Shown here: positions 54,453-64,000 of the stretch, one piece after another
Layout of the letters: the number at the start of each line of letters is the position of its first letter
Position numbering within the stretch: the first letter of the stretch is position 1
Source: Pectobacterium sp. CFBP8739
Lineage (GTDB): Bacteria > Pseudomonadota > Gammaproteobacteria > Enterobacterales > Enterobacteriaceae
Assembly: GCF_013449375.1 (NCBI RefSeq)
Contig: NZ_JACDRR010000009.1
Span: 1-64,000, forward strand
Direction of reading: 5' to 3'
Length of the DNA stretch: 64,000 bases
Notes under the pieces: generated by a model
The model's input: the letters and a program-made list of their open reading frames with translations, nothing else
Databases searched by the model: none
Told to the model about the DNA's origin: nothing
Position numbers and translations under genes: made by a program

Positions 54453-54516
54453 CATCAACAAATCCATCACGCCAACACGTACATCATCAGCGTCTGTCGG
54501 CGCAGAGAAACAAACC

Positions 54517-54879
54517 TCAGAACGGTTTCGGTGCGTAGCCCGTCATCTCTGTTAAGCCCATTTCGCGCCCCAGTGCCGTCATCGGATGTACCACTACCAA
54601 ACCGCGCACGCTTTTCTTCAACGTTCCCATATCAGCCTGCTCTTTTTTCGTAATCGCACGGCTGAAAGGCAGCTTCGCCAGTCTCTGCGCTTCTTTGCTG
54701 AGTTTCTGTTCTCTCACGTTACGCAGGCGCTCAATTTCGGCCGTTAGCTTCTCACGCGCTTCCATATTGAGGGCGATAGCCTCGGCATCACCTTGTGCCA
54801 GCAGCGTGGCCTGCTTACGCGTCAGCTTATCCAATTGGTCGCTAAGGCGTTTAATCTCTGCTTTTTCCTGCTCTTTCAT
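54517..54879 (-). CDS. yibL: YibL family ribosome-associated protein
   Basis: A 120-aa protein of the YibL family. The long N-terminal helical region ([20 protein letters not shown]) is likely a coiled coil; the C-terminal [20 protein letters not shown] is typical. E. coli YibL cofractionates with ribosomes; its role is not known. Start ATG 54879 gives the standard length. Adjacent to mtlR as in E. coli. Confidence 0.92.
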   Translation of the reverse strand: MKEQEKAEIKRLSDQLDKLTRKQATLLAQGDAEAIALNMEAREKLTAEIERLRNVREQKLSKEAQRLAKLPFSRAITKKEQADMGTLKKSVRGLVVVHPMTALGREMGLTEMTGYAPKPF

Positions 54880-54970
54880 AAAAGATAACCTGTATAACGG
54901 GAGAATAATGCGGAGCACAGCATACACGAAACGCCGGATTGACGCAGTGACGTGATAGTGTGGAATTGGG

Positions 54971-55501
54971 TTAAAACGCTTTTTTCAGGCTAATTTGCGC
55001 AATCAGCGTGGTCAGAGATAACACCAGTGTGGAACGCACCATCTGCTGATAACGTTGCTGCTGCATGTTCACCAGAAGTGGATCGGCAGCGTCGGCTCCC
55101 TGCGGCAAAGTGGGTTCTGCGGGCAGCGCCGTAACGCAATGCAGTTCGCCGATAGGTCCCAGAATTTCATCGTCAGTAAAACGGTAATGCCCACCGTCAT
55201 GCGTCAACTCTTCACCCAGCGCCATTAGCAATTCCGCATCTTCGTACTCTTTACGGCTGATCATCCCCAGGCCATAAATCAGTTTCAGCCGCACGGAAAG
55301 GTCGCCCAGCGGACCCGTTCCCGTCATCAAGGGTTCAACGGCATATTTCACCGCATAGTCATCTTTACGGAACACTTGCAACATCAGGATACTGACCGCT
55401 TCAGCCAACAATTCAACGGCACAAAGCATAAAATCGCGCACGGTTTTCCCTGAGTTCAGCGCTTCCAGAACCCGGTTTTCAAACGCCTGTGTTTCTTCCA
55501 T
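54971..55501 (-). CDS. mtlR: Mannitol operon repressor MtlR
   Basis: A 176-aa protein of the MtlR family, slightly shorter than E. coli MtlR at 195. Conserved segments: [40 protein letters not shown] and [15 protein letters not shown]. It dampens mtl operon expression; no classical HTH is seen, as expected for the family. ATG 55501 starts [15 protein letters not shown]; a longer frame to 55579 gives no family-like residues. 143 bp after mtlD. Confidence 0.93.
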   Translation of the reverse strand: MEETQAFENRVLEALNSGKTVRDFMLCAVELLAEAVSILMLQVFRKDDYAVKYAVEPLMTGTGPLGDLSVRLKLIYGLGMISRKEYEDAELLMALGEELTHDGGHYRFTDDEILGPIGELHCVTALPAEPTLPQGADAADPLLVNMQQQRYQQMVRSTLVLSLTTLIAQISLKKAF

Positions 55502-55644
55502 CGTCACTTCTCGACCCTTTAACCCCGCACACCGCATCCCCGATCTCGGCAGCATGCTTACCGGCAGGTGTGGCGACATCCCATCCCCGACGTCGCCTAT
55601 ACCTTTTACACCGTGTCGAAAAGACCGGTGACGAAGCGCGCCGA

Positions 55645-56793
55645 TTACTGCATGGCGTTATACACATTCACTGCTTGCGCGACAACCTCACTGTCAGCAT
55701 CCAGGCCAGAAATCTGTGCCAGCGCCGCCTGCGGCCCCTGTGCGCGGAGCAATCCGGCCAGTTCAAGCGCCTGCGGATCCTGTTCGCTGCGATAATGCAT
55801 CGCGGCGGCAATACCGGTAATCAGGTTGTCATGCGGCAAATGGTACTCCAGCGTTCCCAGCAGCGGCTTGATCAGACGGTCGCCCGCGCTCAATTTACGC
55901 AGCGGCTGGCGGCCAACGCGCTCCACATCATCATGCAGATGGGGGTTTTCAAAGCGGCTAAGAATTTTATTGATATAGGCGGCGTGCTTATCCACATCAA
56001 AACCATAGCGCTTGATGAGCACCGCGCCACTCTCTTCCATTGCGCCTTTGACGACAACTCTGACTTTCGGGTCAAGAATCGCGTCGCGAATCGTTTGGTG
56101 CCGCGCCTGCTGGCCGAGGTAGGCCGTAATCGCATGACCCGTATTCAGTGTGAAGAGCTTACGCTCGACAAATGCCATCAGGTTGTCGGTCAGTTCCATA
56201 CCAGGAATCGCTGGCGGCTCACCGCAGAACTGGGTTTTATCAACGATCCATTCGCTAAAGGTTTCTACCGTCACTGCCAGTACATCATCACTACCCGCTT
56301 CGGAGGGGGGAACGATGCGATCCACGGCAGAATCAACAAATCCCACATGCTCGACAAGCCATTCCTGATGGCCTTCCGGCAGCAGTTTCAACACGTGCTG
56401 TTTTAACTGGCTGGTGCCGCGCACCATATTTTCACAGGCAATAATGTTCAACGGCCGGGAATTGCCGTCGTTATGACGCTTAACCAGCCCCTGAGCGATA
56501 GTTCCGGCGATTTTTTCCAGAATCTGCGGCCCCACCGCGGTCGTTACCAGGTCGGCCACGGCAATCAGCGCGACGGCATCCTGACTGCCGCTGTGAACAG
56601 CGCTCACGTTGCTCACGGTATCAAGGCGTGTATTATCCCCAACAATCCGCACCGTATAGCTTTTACGGCTGTTCAGGGCATCCAACAGCGGCTGATTGAC
56701 GTCAGCGAATGTCAGTTCGACGTTGGCATCCGCCAACAATTTCCCAATAAATCCACGGCCAATATTACCCGCGCCAAAATGTAATGCTTTCAT
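55645..56793 (-). CDS. mtlD: Mannitol-1-phosphate 5-dehydrogenase
   Basis: A 382-aa polyol dehydrogenase, E. coli length. N-terminal Rossmann motif [40 protein letters not shown] and [20 protein letters not shown] are family segments. It oxidises mannitol 1-phosphate to fructose 6-phosphate with NAD. Its ATG follows a stable hairpin and an AAGGTT site. Confidence 0.96.
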   Translation of the reverse strand: MKALHFGAGNIGRGFIGKLLADANVELTFADVNQPLLDALNSRKSYTVRIVGDNTRLDTVSNVSAVHSGSQDAVALIAVADLVTTAVGPQILEKIAGTIAQGLVKRHNDGNSRPLNIIACENMVRGTSQLKQHVLKLLPEGHQEWLVEHVGFVDSAVDRIVPPSEAGSDDVLAVTVETFSEWIVDKTQFCGEPPAIPGMELTDNLMAFVERKLFTLNTGHAITAYLGQQARHQTIRDAILDPKVRVVVKGAMEESGAVLIKRYGFDVDKHAAYINKILSRFENPHLHDDVERVGRQPLRKLSAGDRLIKPLLGTLEYHLPHDNLITGIAAAMHYRSEQDPQALELAGLLRAQGPQAALAQISGLDADSEVVAQAVNVYNAMQ

Positions 56794-56809
56794 GAGACAT
56801 AACCTTAAA

Positions 56810-56840
56810 AAAACATAAAAAGAGGCCGCCCGAAGGCGGC
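56810..56840 (-). terminator. Intercistronic UUCG hairpin between mtlA and mtlD
   Basis: On the minus strand GCCGCC-TTCG-GGCGGC forms a stem capped by an UUCG tetraloop and is followed by CTCTTTTTATGTTTTTTT. It starts 15 bases after the mtlA stop. It may act as a partial terminator or RNA stabiliser that raises mtlA relative to mtlD. Confidence 0.65.
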
Positions 56841-56854
56841 ACTAGCCACATCAA

Positions 56855-58762
56855 TTAGGCACTCTTTTTACCGGAGAGTAAGTCGAGCACTTCCTGAACA
56901 TCCTGCGTATGCGCCAGACGTTCAATGACAGCGTCATCATCCAGTGCGTTGGTCAGGCTGGTGATAACCTGAATGTGTTCGTTGTTACGGGCAGCGATAC
57001 CGATAACCAGACGTGCAACTTCATCTTCTTCATCGCCAAAGCGTACCCCTTCAGGGTATTGGCAGAAAACCACGCCCGTTTTCAGCACGCGATCTTTCGC
57101 TTCAATTGTACCGTGCGGCACGGCGATCGATTCACCCAGATAGGTAGAGGTCAGCTTTTCGCGTTCCAGCATCGCTTCAACATACTCAGGCTCGACATAG
57201 CCGCCTTTCACCAGTTGCTCACCGGCGAAACGAATTGCCTGCTCTTTGTGTGTCGCATGCTGATTCAGGAACACATTGCCCGCACTCAGTTGGAACAAGT
57301 TCGTCTGCGTATCGGCTACAGCGGGTGCTGCCGTTGCGACGGTTTCAGGCTTCGCGGCACCCTGCGCAGCGACCAGACGCGCCGCCAGATCGCTATACAG
57401 ACCGCTATCAAGGAAGTTGGTCAGCGAAATGTGCTGTGCCTGCGGTGCATGACGCATCGCGCGCTCGGTCAGATCACGGTGCGTAATCACCAAATCAACA
57501 TCGTCCGGCAGGCTATTGATCGCGCTGTTAGTCACCGAAATGTTGGTCAGCCCGGCATCCTGCACTTTCTTACGCAGCACGCCAGCACCCATCGCGCTGG
57601 AACCCATACCGGCGTCACAGGCCACGATGATTTTACGCACGGTGCTCATATCGCCGCTGACCCCAGCGCTCGTCGCCGTACCTTTCGCGGACGCTTTCAT
57701 TTCCTGTACGCGGCGCGTTGCATCGCTCAGGTCTTCTTCTTTTTGCTTGGTGCTTTTCAGCAGAATCGCCGACACGATGAAGGACACCGCGAAAGCTGCC
57801 GCAATCGCCACGAGGTTAGCGAAGTAAGCGCCTTTTGGCGTCATCGCCAGCACTGCCAGAATGGAACCCGGAGACGCAGGAGAAACCAAACCGCCGCCCA
57901 GCACGCTCAGCGTAAACACGCCGGTCATCCCGCCCAGAATCACCGCGATAATCAGACGCGGATTCATCAGCACATACGGGAAGTAGATTTCGTGAATCCC
58001 GCCCAGGAAGTGGATAATCGCCGCACCCGGCGCTGACTCTTTCGCGTTACCACGACCGAAGAACATATACGCCATCAACACACCCATACCTGGGCCTGGG
58101 TTCGCTTCGATCAGGAAGAAAATAGATTTGCCGGTTTCCGTCGCCTGCTGAATGCCCAGCGGTGAAAAGATACCGTGGTTAATCGCGTTGTTCAGGAACA
58201 GAATTTTCGCGGGTTCAACGAAGATGGACGTAAACGGCAGCAGGTTGTTCTGTACCATCAGGTTAACGCCGGAAGCCAGCACCTGAGAGAAGACTTCAAC
58301 CAGCGGACCAATTGCCAAAAATGACAGAATTGCCAACAACATACCGATAATACCGGCAGAGAAGTTGTTGACCAGCATTTCAAAGCCGCTCTTGATTTTA
58401 CCGTCGACCATACGGTCAAAACGTTTGATCGCCCAGCCACCCAACGGGCCGACGATCATCGCGCCGAGGAACATCGGGATATCGGTCCCGACGATCACAC
58501 CCATCGTCGTAATCGCACCCACCACGCCGCCACGCTCACCGAATACCAGACGTCCGCCGGTATAACCAATCAGCAATGGCAGCAAATAGGTAATCATCGG
58601 ACCGACGAGCTTCGCCAATGTTGCATTGGGGAACCAGCCAGTAGGGATGAACAGCGCGGTAATAATACCCCAGGCGATAAAAGCGCCAATATTGGGCATG
58701 ACCATATTACTGAGGAAGCGACCAAAGTTTTGCACTTTGATCTTAATATCTGGTGAAAGCAT
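56855..58762 (-). CDS. mtlA: Mannitol PTS permease EIICBA
   Basis: A 635-aa mannitol-specific enzyme II with C, B and A domains in one chain. EIIC is the N-terminal membrane domain (about 1-340; NMVMPNIGAFIAWGIITALF). EIIB (about 378-470) has the phosphocysteine in IIVACDAGMGSSAMGAGVL. EIIA (about 490-632) has the active His in YLGESIAVPHGTIEAKDRV. It imports and phosphorylates mannitol to mannitol 1-phosphate. First gene of mtlADR with CRP sites upstream. Confidence 0.97.
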   Translation of the reverse strand: MLSPDIKIKVQNFGRFLSNMVMPNIGAFIAWGIITALFIPTGWFPNATLAKLVGPMITYLLPLLIGYTGGRLVFGERGGVVGAITTMGVIVGTDIPMFLGAMIVGPLGGWAIKRFDRMVDGKIKSGFEMLVNNFSAGIIGMLLAILSFLAIGPLVEVFSQVLASGVNLMVQNNLLPFTSIFVEPAKILFLNNAINHGIFSPLGIQQATETGKSIFFLIEANPGPGMGVLMAYMFFGRGNAKESAPGAAIIHFLGGIHEIYFPYVLMNPRLIIAVILGGMTGVFTLSVLGGGLVSPASPGSILAVLAMTPKGAYFANLVAIAAAFAVSFIVSAILLKSTKQKEEDLSDATRRVQEMKASAKGTATSAGVSGDMSTVRKIIVACDAGMGSSAMGAGVLRKKVQDAGLTNISVTNSAINSLPDDVDLVITHRDLTERAMRHAPQAQHISLTNFLDSGLYSDLAARLVAAQGAAKPETVATAAPAVADTQTNLFQLSAGNVFLNQHATHKEQAIRFAGEQLVKGGYVEPEYVEAMLEREKLTSTYLGESIAVPHGTIEAKDRVLKTGVVFCQYPEGVRFGDEEDEVARLVIGIAARNNEHIQVITSLTNALDDDAVIERLAHTQDVQEVLDLLSGKKSA

Positions 58763-59023
58763 AAAAACACACCCCTATTGAAACGCGCTGACAATAAGAG
58801 CGCGTGGTAATTATCGTGAGACGGCGTGGCAATATGTGTTAGTTGCAGCGATGGTTAGCAACAACGACCGACAGCCTTATTTTTACCGAGATATCAGCAG
58901 TGACCAAAACCTCGACTGTTATAGGCCTATCGGTTATCAAAACACCGATTGCTTCCGTCAGTATTACTGTATGCAGCGCGGACTCTAACACGCTGTTTTC
59001 ATACCGCAACTCCATGGCAGAAA

Positions 59024-59200
59024 CGTGACAAAAATCACACAACTACCCCACATCAACGACACAAATAGGTGATTTACTTCACAAAAAACCGTTAAAAATG
59101 AAAAACAAAACCGATTCCTAGACCAACACAGCCTTCCATGTGTGATTTACATCACACTTTAACGACATGAGTTTGTTTTATTTATGTGATATCAATCACA
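59024..59200 (-). promoter_or_regulatory. Four CRP sites upstream of mtlA
   Basis: CGTGACAAAAATCACA (59024-59039), GGTGATTTACTTCACA (59068-59083), TGTGATTTACATCACA (59141-59156) and TGTGATATCAATCACA (59185-59200) fit the TGTGA-N6-TCACA consensus; the last two fit exactly. Centres are 44, 73 and 44 bp apart. E. coli mtlA also has multiple CRP sites. The rest of the 530-bp gap contains a palindrome ATAGGCCTAT near 58921 and no gene. Confidence 0.85.
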
Positions 59201-59292
59201 ATTTATTTTTACTCTCTCACCTGCTCTCGCCCCCTTATCCAGAATACCTATCCGTAATAGCGCATCGCTGGATGTATGAGAAAACGACGCAG

Positions 59293-60009
59293 TTAGGGAT
59301 AATTCACGCCACTTACCCCTCTGAGCGCATTCATTAAATTCTGCTGTTGCATGGGTAACGCCACCACCATGCCGTTATATTGCGCCACCTGCTGCGGCGT
59401 ACGGAATTGCACAGACGCACCATTGAACACGGCCTGATCGCCCTGAGCATGAAGGAAATCGCCGATCTGAGTCAGACTCTGTGCAAAAGCAATCGCATTC
59501 GGAATGGCGGGCAACAGCACGTTAGTTGGCTGTATTACCGTGCGTGCATACAGCCGCTCATAGGGTATCTGTACCTCTTCAGGCTGTTTTAGCGTCCGGT
59601 GGGCATTGTCCGCCTGTACTTTCGCCGCCTGCACATGCTGGCTCAGCAGGTTCATTGCCCCGATAGATTGCCGCAGGCCATCGCGCTGTGTCAGATAGTC
59701 TTTAGGAACACGAATACGGGAAATTTGCCCCAGCATCGGCGTCAGACTGCCGGATACGGCTTGATTAAACTGCTGAGAAAAGGTGGTTAAAATCGCGTAA
59801 TCATTGGCAAAATGGCCAAAAGTCTTCTTTTGCTCTTCCGTCAATGTCGGCAATGTTCCATCCTGCTGCGACTGTGCACTTTGCAGAAACGCAATGAATG
59901 CCTTCCGCTGCTCCGCCTCGCTGTCACCACAGGCAGCCAACTGCAATGCCGCCAGAATAACCAGAACCGGCAGCAGCCAGCGTGAACGGTACATCATCAG
60001 CCTTCTCAT
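59293..60009 (-). CDS. yiaF: DUF3053 lipoprotein YiaF
   Basis: A 238-aa DUF3053 protein. Signal with lipobox LAAC (SRWLLPVLVILAALQLAACG; modified Cys about residue 27), followed by a helical periplasmic domain (FLQSAQSQQDGTLPTLTEEQ). An outer- or inner-membrane lipoprotein of unknown role. ATG 60009 follows AGGAG six bases upstream. The mtl-yiaF-gly order resembles the E. coli arrangement only in part. Confidence 0.88.
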   Translation of the reverse strand: MRRLMMYRSRWLLPVLVILAALQLAACGDSEAEQRKAFIAFLQSAQSQQDGTLPTLTEEQKKTFGHFANDYAILTTFSQQFNQAVSGSLTPMLGQISRIRVPKDYLTQRDGLRQSIGAMNLLSQHVQAAKVQADNAHRTLKQPEEVQIPYERLYARTVIQPTNVLLPAIPNAIAFAQSLTQIGDFLHAQGDQAVFNGASVQFRTPQQVAQYNGMVVALPMQQQNLMNALRGVSGVNYP

Positions 60010-60169
60010 TCCCTACTCCTGTTATGTTCACTGCCCCGCCAGTCACGTCCTCTTCAAACAGAAACACGCTGACATTGGATTTTCCATGACAAGATTTTCT
60101 ACGACATAAGCATAGTCGAATCAGGCTGGCTGTGCAGGAAAAGGCCAGATCTGCCAACGAATAGCCATT

Positions 60170-60210
60170 GTTTAAGTATCGAAATACACGGGGCGATCAC
60201 AGGGGTGAGG
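60170..60210 (+). repeat. 41-bp dispersed repeat, copy B
   Basis: Runs from GTTTAAGTATCGAAATACAC to ACAGGGGTGAGG and matches the minus-strand copy at 20368-20408 with three differences. It lies between glyS and yiaF, 20 bases from the glyS terminator. No flanking 17-bp duplication is seen here. Confidence 0.75.
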
Positions 60211-60230
60211 CGGGACGTTTTACAGCGCGG

Positions 60231-60269
60231 AAAAAATAACCCCCGAACAGGAGAACCTACTCGGGGGTT
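60231..60269 (-). terminator. glyS terminator
   Basis: On the minus strand AACCCCCGA pairs with TCGGGGGTT and is followed by ATTTTTT. It lies 23 bases after the glyS stop. Confidence 0.9.
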
Positions 60270-60292
60270 GGGATGACATAACGCTATTGTCG

Positions 60293-62362
60293 TTATTGCA
60301 GCACGGAGATATCCGCAACCTGCAAGAACAGCTCGCGCAGTTGGCTCAGCAGCGTCAGGCGGTTTACACGCACCTGCTCATCTTCCGCCATGACCATCAC
60401 CTGATCGAAGAATGCATCGACAGGTTCACGCAGTGAGGCCAGCTCAACCAGCGCTTCCTGATAGCGGCCTTCAGCGAACAGTGGCGTCAGCTTGTCGCGC
60501 AGCACGACAAGGTGCGTTGCCAGCGTAATTTCAGCGGCGTCTTTCAATACGGCGGCATTAACGCTTTCGTTCAGCGTGTCAGTAGATTTCGCCAGAATGT
60601 TCGAAACACGCTTGTTAGCCGCAGCCAGCGCGGCGGCTTGCTCCAGCGTACGGAAGTGGCTGACGGCTTTCACGCGGGCATCGAAATCCGCCGGACGAGT
60701 TGGACGACGCGCCAATACCGCTTGAATGGTATCCACGCTGTGGCCTTCTTCCTGATACCAGGCGCGGAAACGACCGAGCATAAACTCAATCACATCATCC
60801 ACAACGTTAGCGTTAGTCAGCTTGGCGCCATACAAACGTACCGCTTCTTCGGCCATTGTCTGCAAATCCAGCGGCAGACGTTTTTCGACAATGATACGCA
60901 GCACACCGAGAGCGGCACGACGCAGCGCAAACGGGTCTTTGTCGCCTTTCGGGTGTTGGCCAATACCAAAAATCCCTGCCAGCGTATCCATCTTGTCGGC
61001 AATCGCCAGCGCACAAGCCACCGCAGAAGATGGCAGTTCGTCCCCCGCAAAGCGTGGCTGATACTGCTCATTCAGCGCAACGGCAACATCTTCCGCTTCA
61101 CCATCATGACGCGCATAGTGCATTCCCATCACGCCCTGCGTGTCAGTGAATTCAAACACCATGTTGGTCATCAGGTCACATTTAGACAGCAGACCAGCTC
61201 GCGTCGCGTGATTCACATCAGCACCAATCTGACCAGCCACCCAGCCTGCCAGTGCCTGAATGCGGTCGGTTTTGTCGCGCAGCGTACCCAACTGCTGCTG
61301 GAACAAAACGGTTTCCAGACGCGGCAGGTGATCTTCCAAACGCTTCTTACGGTCGGTATTGAAGAAGAACTCGGCATCGGCCAGACGCGGGCGCACCACT
61401 TTTTCGTTACCGGAAATAATCTGCTGTGGATCTTTGGATTCAATGTTGGCAACAAAGATGAAATTCGGCAGCAGATTGCCGCTGTTGTCGTAAACTGGGA
61501 AATACTTCTGGTCACCTTTCATGGTGTAAACCAGCGCTTCGGACGGCACAGCGAGGAATTTTTCTTCAAATTTCGCAGTCAGTACCACTGGCCATTCCAC
61601 CAACGAGGTGACTTCTTCCAGCAGGCTGTCGCTCAGATCGGCATTACCACCAATCTTGCGTGCGGCCTCTTCGGCATCGGCTTTGATTTTCGCTTTACGC
61701 GCATCGTAGTCGGCGACGACTTTACCGCGCTCCAGCAGAATCTGCGGATACTGCTCGGCAGTATCGATCGTAAATTCCGCTTCACCCATAAAACGGTGGC
61801 CGCGAAGGGTACGAGCAGAGTCAATACCCAATACCTGGCCGGGGATCAGTTCTTCACCCAGCAGCATGGTTACGGTGTGTACCGGACGCACAAACTGCGT
61901 TTCTTTGTCGCTCCAGCGCATCAATTTTGGAATTGGCAGCTTCGCTAATGCCGTGCTTACCATGCCAGCCAGCAGCGCCTGTGCCTGCTCGCCTTTCGCG
62001 TGGGCGCGATACAGCAGCCACTCACCTTTATCGGTCGTCAAACGCTCAGCCTGCTCAACAGTGATGCCACAACCACGCGCCCAACCCTCTGCCGCTTTGG
62101 TTGGTTTACCTTCAGCATCAAACGCTTGGGCTATCGCCGGGCCGCGTTTTTCTACTTCACGATCGGGCTGAGAAGCGCTTAAGCGTGCCACTTTCAGCGC
62201 CAGACGACGCGGCGCAGCAAACCAGCTCACCTCACCATGCGCCAGATTGGCGGCATCTAGCTCCGCCGTGAAATTAGCGGCAAAGGATTCTGCCAGATTA
62301 CGGAGAGCCTTCGGCGGCAGCTCTTCCGTGCCAATTTCCACCAGAAAAGTCTTGTCAGTCAT
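60293..62362 (-). CDS. glyS: Glycyl-tRNA synthetase beta subunit
   Basis: A 689-aa beta subunit, exact E. coli length. Starts [20 protein letters not shown]; contains [19 protein letters not shown], a [10 protein letters not shown]-like segment [20 protein letters not shown] and an HD-like domain with [19 protein letters not shown]. It binds tRNA in the heterotetrameric synthetase with GlyQ. Nine-base gap after glyQ, so the two are cotranscribed. A 478-aa open frame on the other strand is a shadow. Confidence 0.97.
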   Translation of the reverse strand: MTDKTFLVEIGTEELPPKALRNLAESFAANFTAELDAANLAHGEVSWFAAPRRLALKVARLSASQPDREVEKRGPAIAQAFDAEGKPTKAAEGWARGCGITVEQAERLTTDKGEWLLYRAHAKGEQAQALLAGMVSTALAKLPIPKLMRWSDKETQFVRPVHTVTMLLGEELIPGQVLGIDSARTLRGHRFMGEAEFTIDTAEQYPQILLERGKVVADYDARKAKIKADAEEAARKIGGNADLSDSLLEEVTSLVEWPVVLTAKFEEKFLAVPSEALVYTMKGDQKYFPVYDNSGNLLPNFIFVANIESKDPQQIISGNEKVVRPRLADAEFFFNTDRKKRLEDHLPRLETVLFQQQLGTLRDKTDRIQALAGWVAGQIGADVNHATRAGLLSKCDLMTNMVFEFTDTQGVMGMHYARHDGEAEDVAVALNEQYQPRFAGDELPSSAVACALAIADKMDTLAGIFGIGQHPKGDKDPFALRRAALGVLRIIVEKRLPLDLQTMAEEAVRLYGAKLTNANVVDDVIEFMLGRFRAWYQEEGHSVDTIQAVLARRPTRPADFDARVKAVSHFRTLEQAAALAAANKRVSNILAKSTDTLNESVNAAVLKDAAEITLATHLVVLRDKLTPLFAEGRYQEALVELASLREPVDAFFDQVMVMAEDEQVRVNRLTLLSQLRELFLQVADISVLQ

Positions 62363-62371
62363 GGCTGCCTC

Positions 62372-63286
62372 TTAGCTCTCTTTCTTATTGCACATCGGGA
62401 AACCCAGTGCCTCACGCGAGGCATAGTAGGCTTCCGCAACCGCTTTGGTCAGGGTACGAATACGCAGAATGTAGCGCTGGCGTTCAGTCACCGAGATCGC
62501 TTTACGCGCGTCCAGCAGGTTAAAGCTGTGCGCCGCTTTCAGAATGCGTTCGTAAGCCGGTAAAGGCAGCGGTTTTTCCAGCGCCAGCAGGTGCTGCGCT
62601 TCTTTCTCGTATTGCTCGAAACAGCTGAACAGGAAATCGACATCAGCGTGTTCAAAGTTATAGGTCGACTGCTCGACTTCGTTTTGATGGAACACGTCAC
62701 CGTAGGTGGTTTTACCTAACGGGCCATCGCTCCAGACCAGATCGTAAACACTATCAACGCCTTGGATGTACATCGCCAGACGTTCAAGACCATAGGTGAT
62801 CTCACCCGTCACCGGTTTACATTCCAAACCGCCAACCTGCTGGAAGTAGGTAAACTGCGTGACTTCCATACCGTTCAGCCAGACTTCCCAGCCCAAACCC
62901 CAGGCACCCAGCGTCGGGTTTTCCCAGTTGTCTTCCACGAAGCGGATATCGTGAATGGTCGGATCCATACCCAGCTCTTTCAGAGAACCGAGGTACAGCT
63001 CCTGAATATTGTCCGGTGATGGCTTAATGACGACCTGAAACTGGTAATAGTGCTGTAAGCGGTTCGGGTTTTCGCCGTAGCGCCCATCGGTCGGACGACG
63101 AGAAGGCTGCACATAAGCAGCGGCCATGGGCTCCGGCCCCAGTGCCCGCAGGCAAGTCATAGGATGTGAGGTGCCTGCGCCGACTTCCATGTCCAATGGT
63201 TGAACAATGGTGCAGCCCTGGCGAGCCCAGTAATCCTGTAATGTCAGGATCAGGCCCTGGAAGGTCTTGGTATCAAACTTTTGCAT
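62372..63286 (-). CDS. glyQ: Glycyl-tRNA synthetase alpha subunit
   Basis: A 304-aa class II synthetase catalytic subunit, standard length. Motifs [20 protein letters not shown] at the start, [20 protein letters not shown] and [20 protein letters not shown]. It activates glycine with ATP. Start ATG 63286 gives [17 protein letters not shown] as in the family; a longer frame to 63403 is unlikely. A standalone promoter must lie in the gap of about 125 bases upstream. Confidence 0.97.
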   Translation of the reverse strand: MQKFDTKTFQGLILTLQDYWARQGCTIVQPLDMEVGAGTSHPMTCLRALGPEPMAAAYVQPSRRPTDGRYGENPNRLQHYYQFQVVIKPSPDNIQELYLGSLKELGMDPTIHDIRFVEDNWENPTLGAWGLGWEVWLNGMEVTQFTYFQQVGGLECKPVTGEITYGLERLAMYIQGVDSVYDLVWSDGPLGKTTYGDVFHQNEVEQSTYNFEHADVDFLFSCFEQYEKEAQHLLALEKPLPLPAYERILKAAHSFNLLDARKAISVTERQRYILRIRTLTKAVAEAYYASREALGFPMCNKKES

Positions 63287-63412
63287 GTTGGATTCGCGCG
63301 CGATACAAGTGGATTTATAAGGAATGCGCCAGTATACCCTCTGACCGCCAGATATACAGCCAGAATGCGGTAACAAGTGCAAATCCCCGTCATCATCTTT
63401 CAAATTTCAGGA

Positions 63413-64000
63413 TCAGCCGGAAAAAACGGTCTGCAACATCTTCAGGCTCAGCAGCAACAGCAGCGCCGCAAAAGCTTTTTTCAACGTCGCGACAGGCAGA
63501 CGATGCGCCAGACGCGCCCCGACAGGTGCGGTGAAAAAACTGACGGCGGAAATCAGGAAAACGGCAGGCAGAGAAACATAGCCGATGCTGTAGTCGGGCA
63601 GCCCCGTCGCTGACCAACCATTAATCATGTAACCCAGCGCACCGGAAAGCGCGATCGGTAACCCAACCGCCGCGGATGTACCAATCGCCTGCTGAATACG
63701 GACGTTGCACCACGTCAGGAACGGCACCGTGAGCGACCCGCCGCCGATCGCCACCAGCGCCGAAATGCTGCCAATCACCAATCCCGCCAGCGAAACGCCA
63801 GCTGTTCCGGGCAACTGACGCTGCGGTTTTGGCTTGATATTCAGCACCATTTGCAACGAAACGTAAGCCATAAAGCAGGAGAAAAAGATCGCCAACGCCC
63901 GCGTCGGCAATAGCGTCGCCAGCCAGGTGGCCGCGAATGTCCCAATCAGGATAGCGGGCGTAATCCGCATCACCACAGGCCATAGCACCGCCTGATGTTG
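63413..64000 (-). CDS. TauE/SafE (TSUP) family permease, 5' end outside window
   Basis: The C-terminal 195 residues of a membrane permease of the TauE/SafE family (usual length about 260-270). Hydrophobic helices include ILIGTFAATWLATLLPTRAL, GIGSISALVAIGGGSLTV-type loop (VIGSISALVAIGGGSLTVPF) and AVFLISAVSFFTAPVGARLA. The GGGSLTVP loop is a family signature. Members export sulfite, taurine-derived or other anions. The frame stays open to the window edge, so the start lies beyond base 64000. Confidence 0.87.
   Translation of the reverse strand, partial: QHQAVLWPVVMRITPAILIGTFAATWLATLLPTRALAIFFSCFMAYVSLQMVLNIKPKPQRQLPGTAGVSLAGLVIGSISALVAIGGGSLTVPFLTWCNVRIQQAIGTSAAVGLPIALSGALGYMINGWSATGLPDYSIGYVSLPAVFLISAVSFFTAPVGARLAHRLPVATLKKAFAALLLLLSLKMLQTVFSG

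Noticed and set aside
55489-56406. 305-aa plus-strand open frame over mtlD and mtlR start
   Set aside because: Antisense shadow overlapping two conserved genes.
56909-58036. 375-aa plus-strand open frame over mtlA
   Set aside because: Antisense shadow; composition typical of complementary-strand reading.
60512-61948. 478-aa plus-strand open frame over glyS
   Set aside because: Antisense shadow of a conserved essential gene; no domain recognised.

Overview
The window looks like a chromosome segment of a soft-rot enterobacterium, most likely Pectobacterium. The reasons are a convergent LuxR/LuxI pair of the ExpR/ExpI (CarI) type, a pectinesterase-family gene, and enterobacterial versions of argG, xylAB/xylFGHR, aldA, aldB, fdhD, sodA, mtlADR and glyQS at E. 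coli-like lengths. No rRNA, tRNA or CRISPR array was seen.

Bases 1 to about 14,900 are accessory DNA. They open with a terminator and a two-armed set of seven 9-bp iterons that resembles the replication region of a P4-like satellite. The cargo follows: dinD, a frameshifted DUF4143 ATPase, a four-gene operon (HipB, HipA, a SEC-C protein and an unrecognised 372-aa protein), a McrB/McrC-type (DUF3578/DUF2357) restriction pair, two paralogous XRE regulators around a Ner-like regulator, and a second HipBA pair. Several of these promoters carry duplicated palindromic operators at regular spacing. No integrase or att site lies in the window, so the left end of the element is outside it.

From 15 to 24.3 kb the backbone (AI-2E family transporter, GrpB, L-lactate dehydrogenase, lactaldehyde dehydrogenase, DUF3829 and LprI-like envelope proteins) is broken by two accessory patches. 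One is an orphan Hcp gene facing a two-gene unit that encodes an unknown 231-aa protein and a 65-aa two-helix membrane protein. The other is an IS903-like remnant at the 3' end of lldD. AldA and LldD together would convert lactaldehyde to lactate to pyruvate.

From 24.3 to 31.4 kb a tightly coupled seven-gene operon encodes a KAS III-like synthase, an NAD-dependent epimerase/reductase, an MBL hydrolase, an adenylate-forming enzyme, a PAP2 phosphatase, a sterol-desaturase-family hydroxylase and a fatty acid desaturase. It looks like a lipid or natural-product pathway whose product I cannot name. Then come glpM, a rhodanese, an ftrA-like regulator in an operon with a signal-less pectinesterase, and the quorum-sensing pair expR/expI with a tandem lux-box-like array in front of expR.

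From 36.7 kb to the end the content is core metabolism: argG with paired ARG boxes, a DJ-1/PfpI protein, the complete xylose locus, wecH, aldB, fdhD, sodA with a Fur-like site, a chemoreceptor with a strong FliA promoter, yibL, the mannitol operon mtlADR with four CRP sites and an intercistronic UUCG hairpin, yiaF, glyQS, and a TauE/SafE-family permease cut by the window edge. Main points for follow-up: the HipBA/SEC-C operon, the twin-operator regulators, the Hcp-linked membrane pair, the seven-gene lipid cluster and a 41-bp repeat shared between 20.4 and 60.2 kb.
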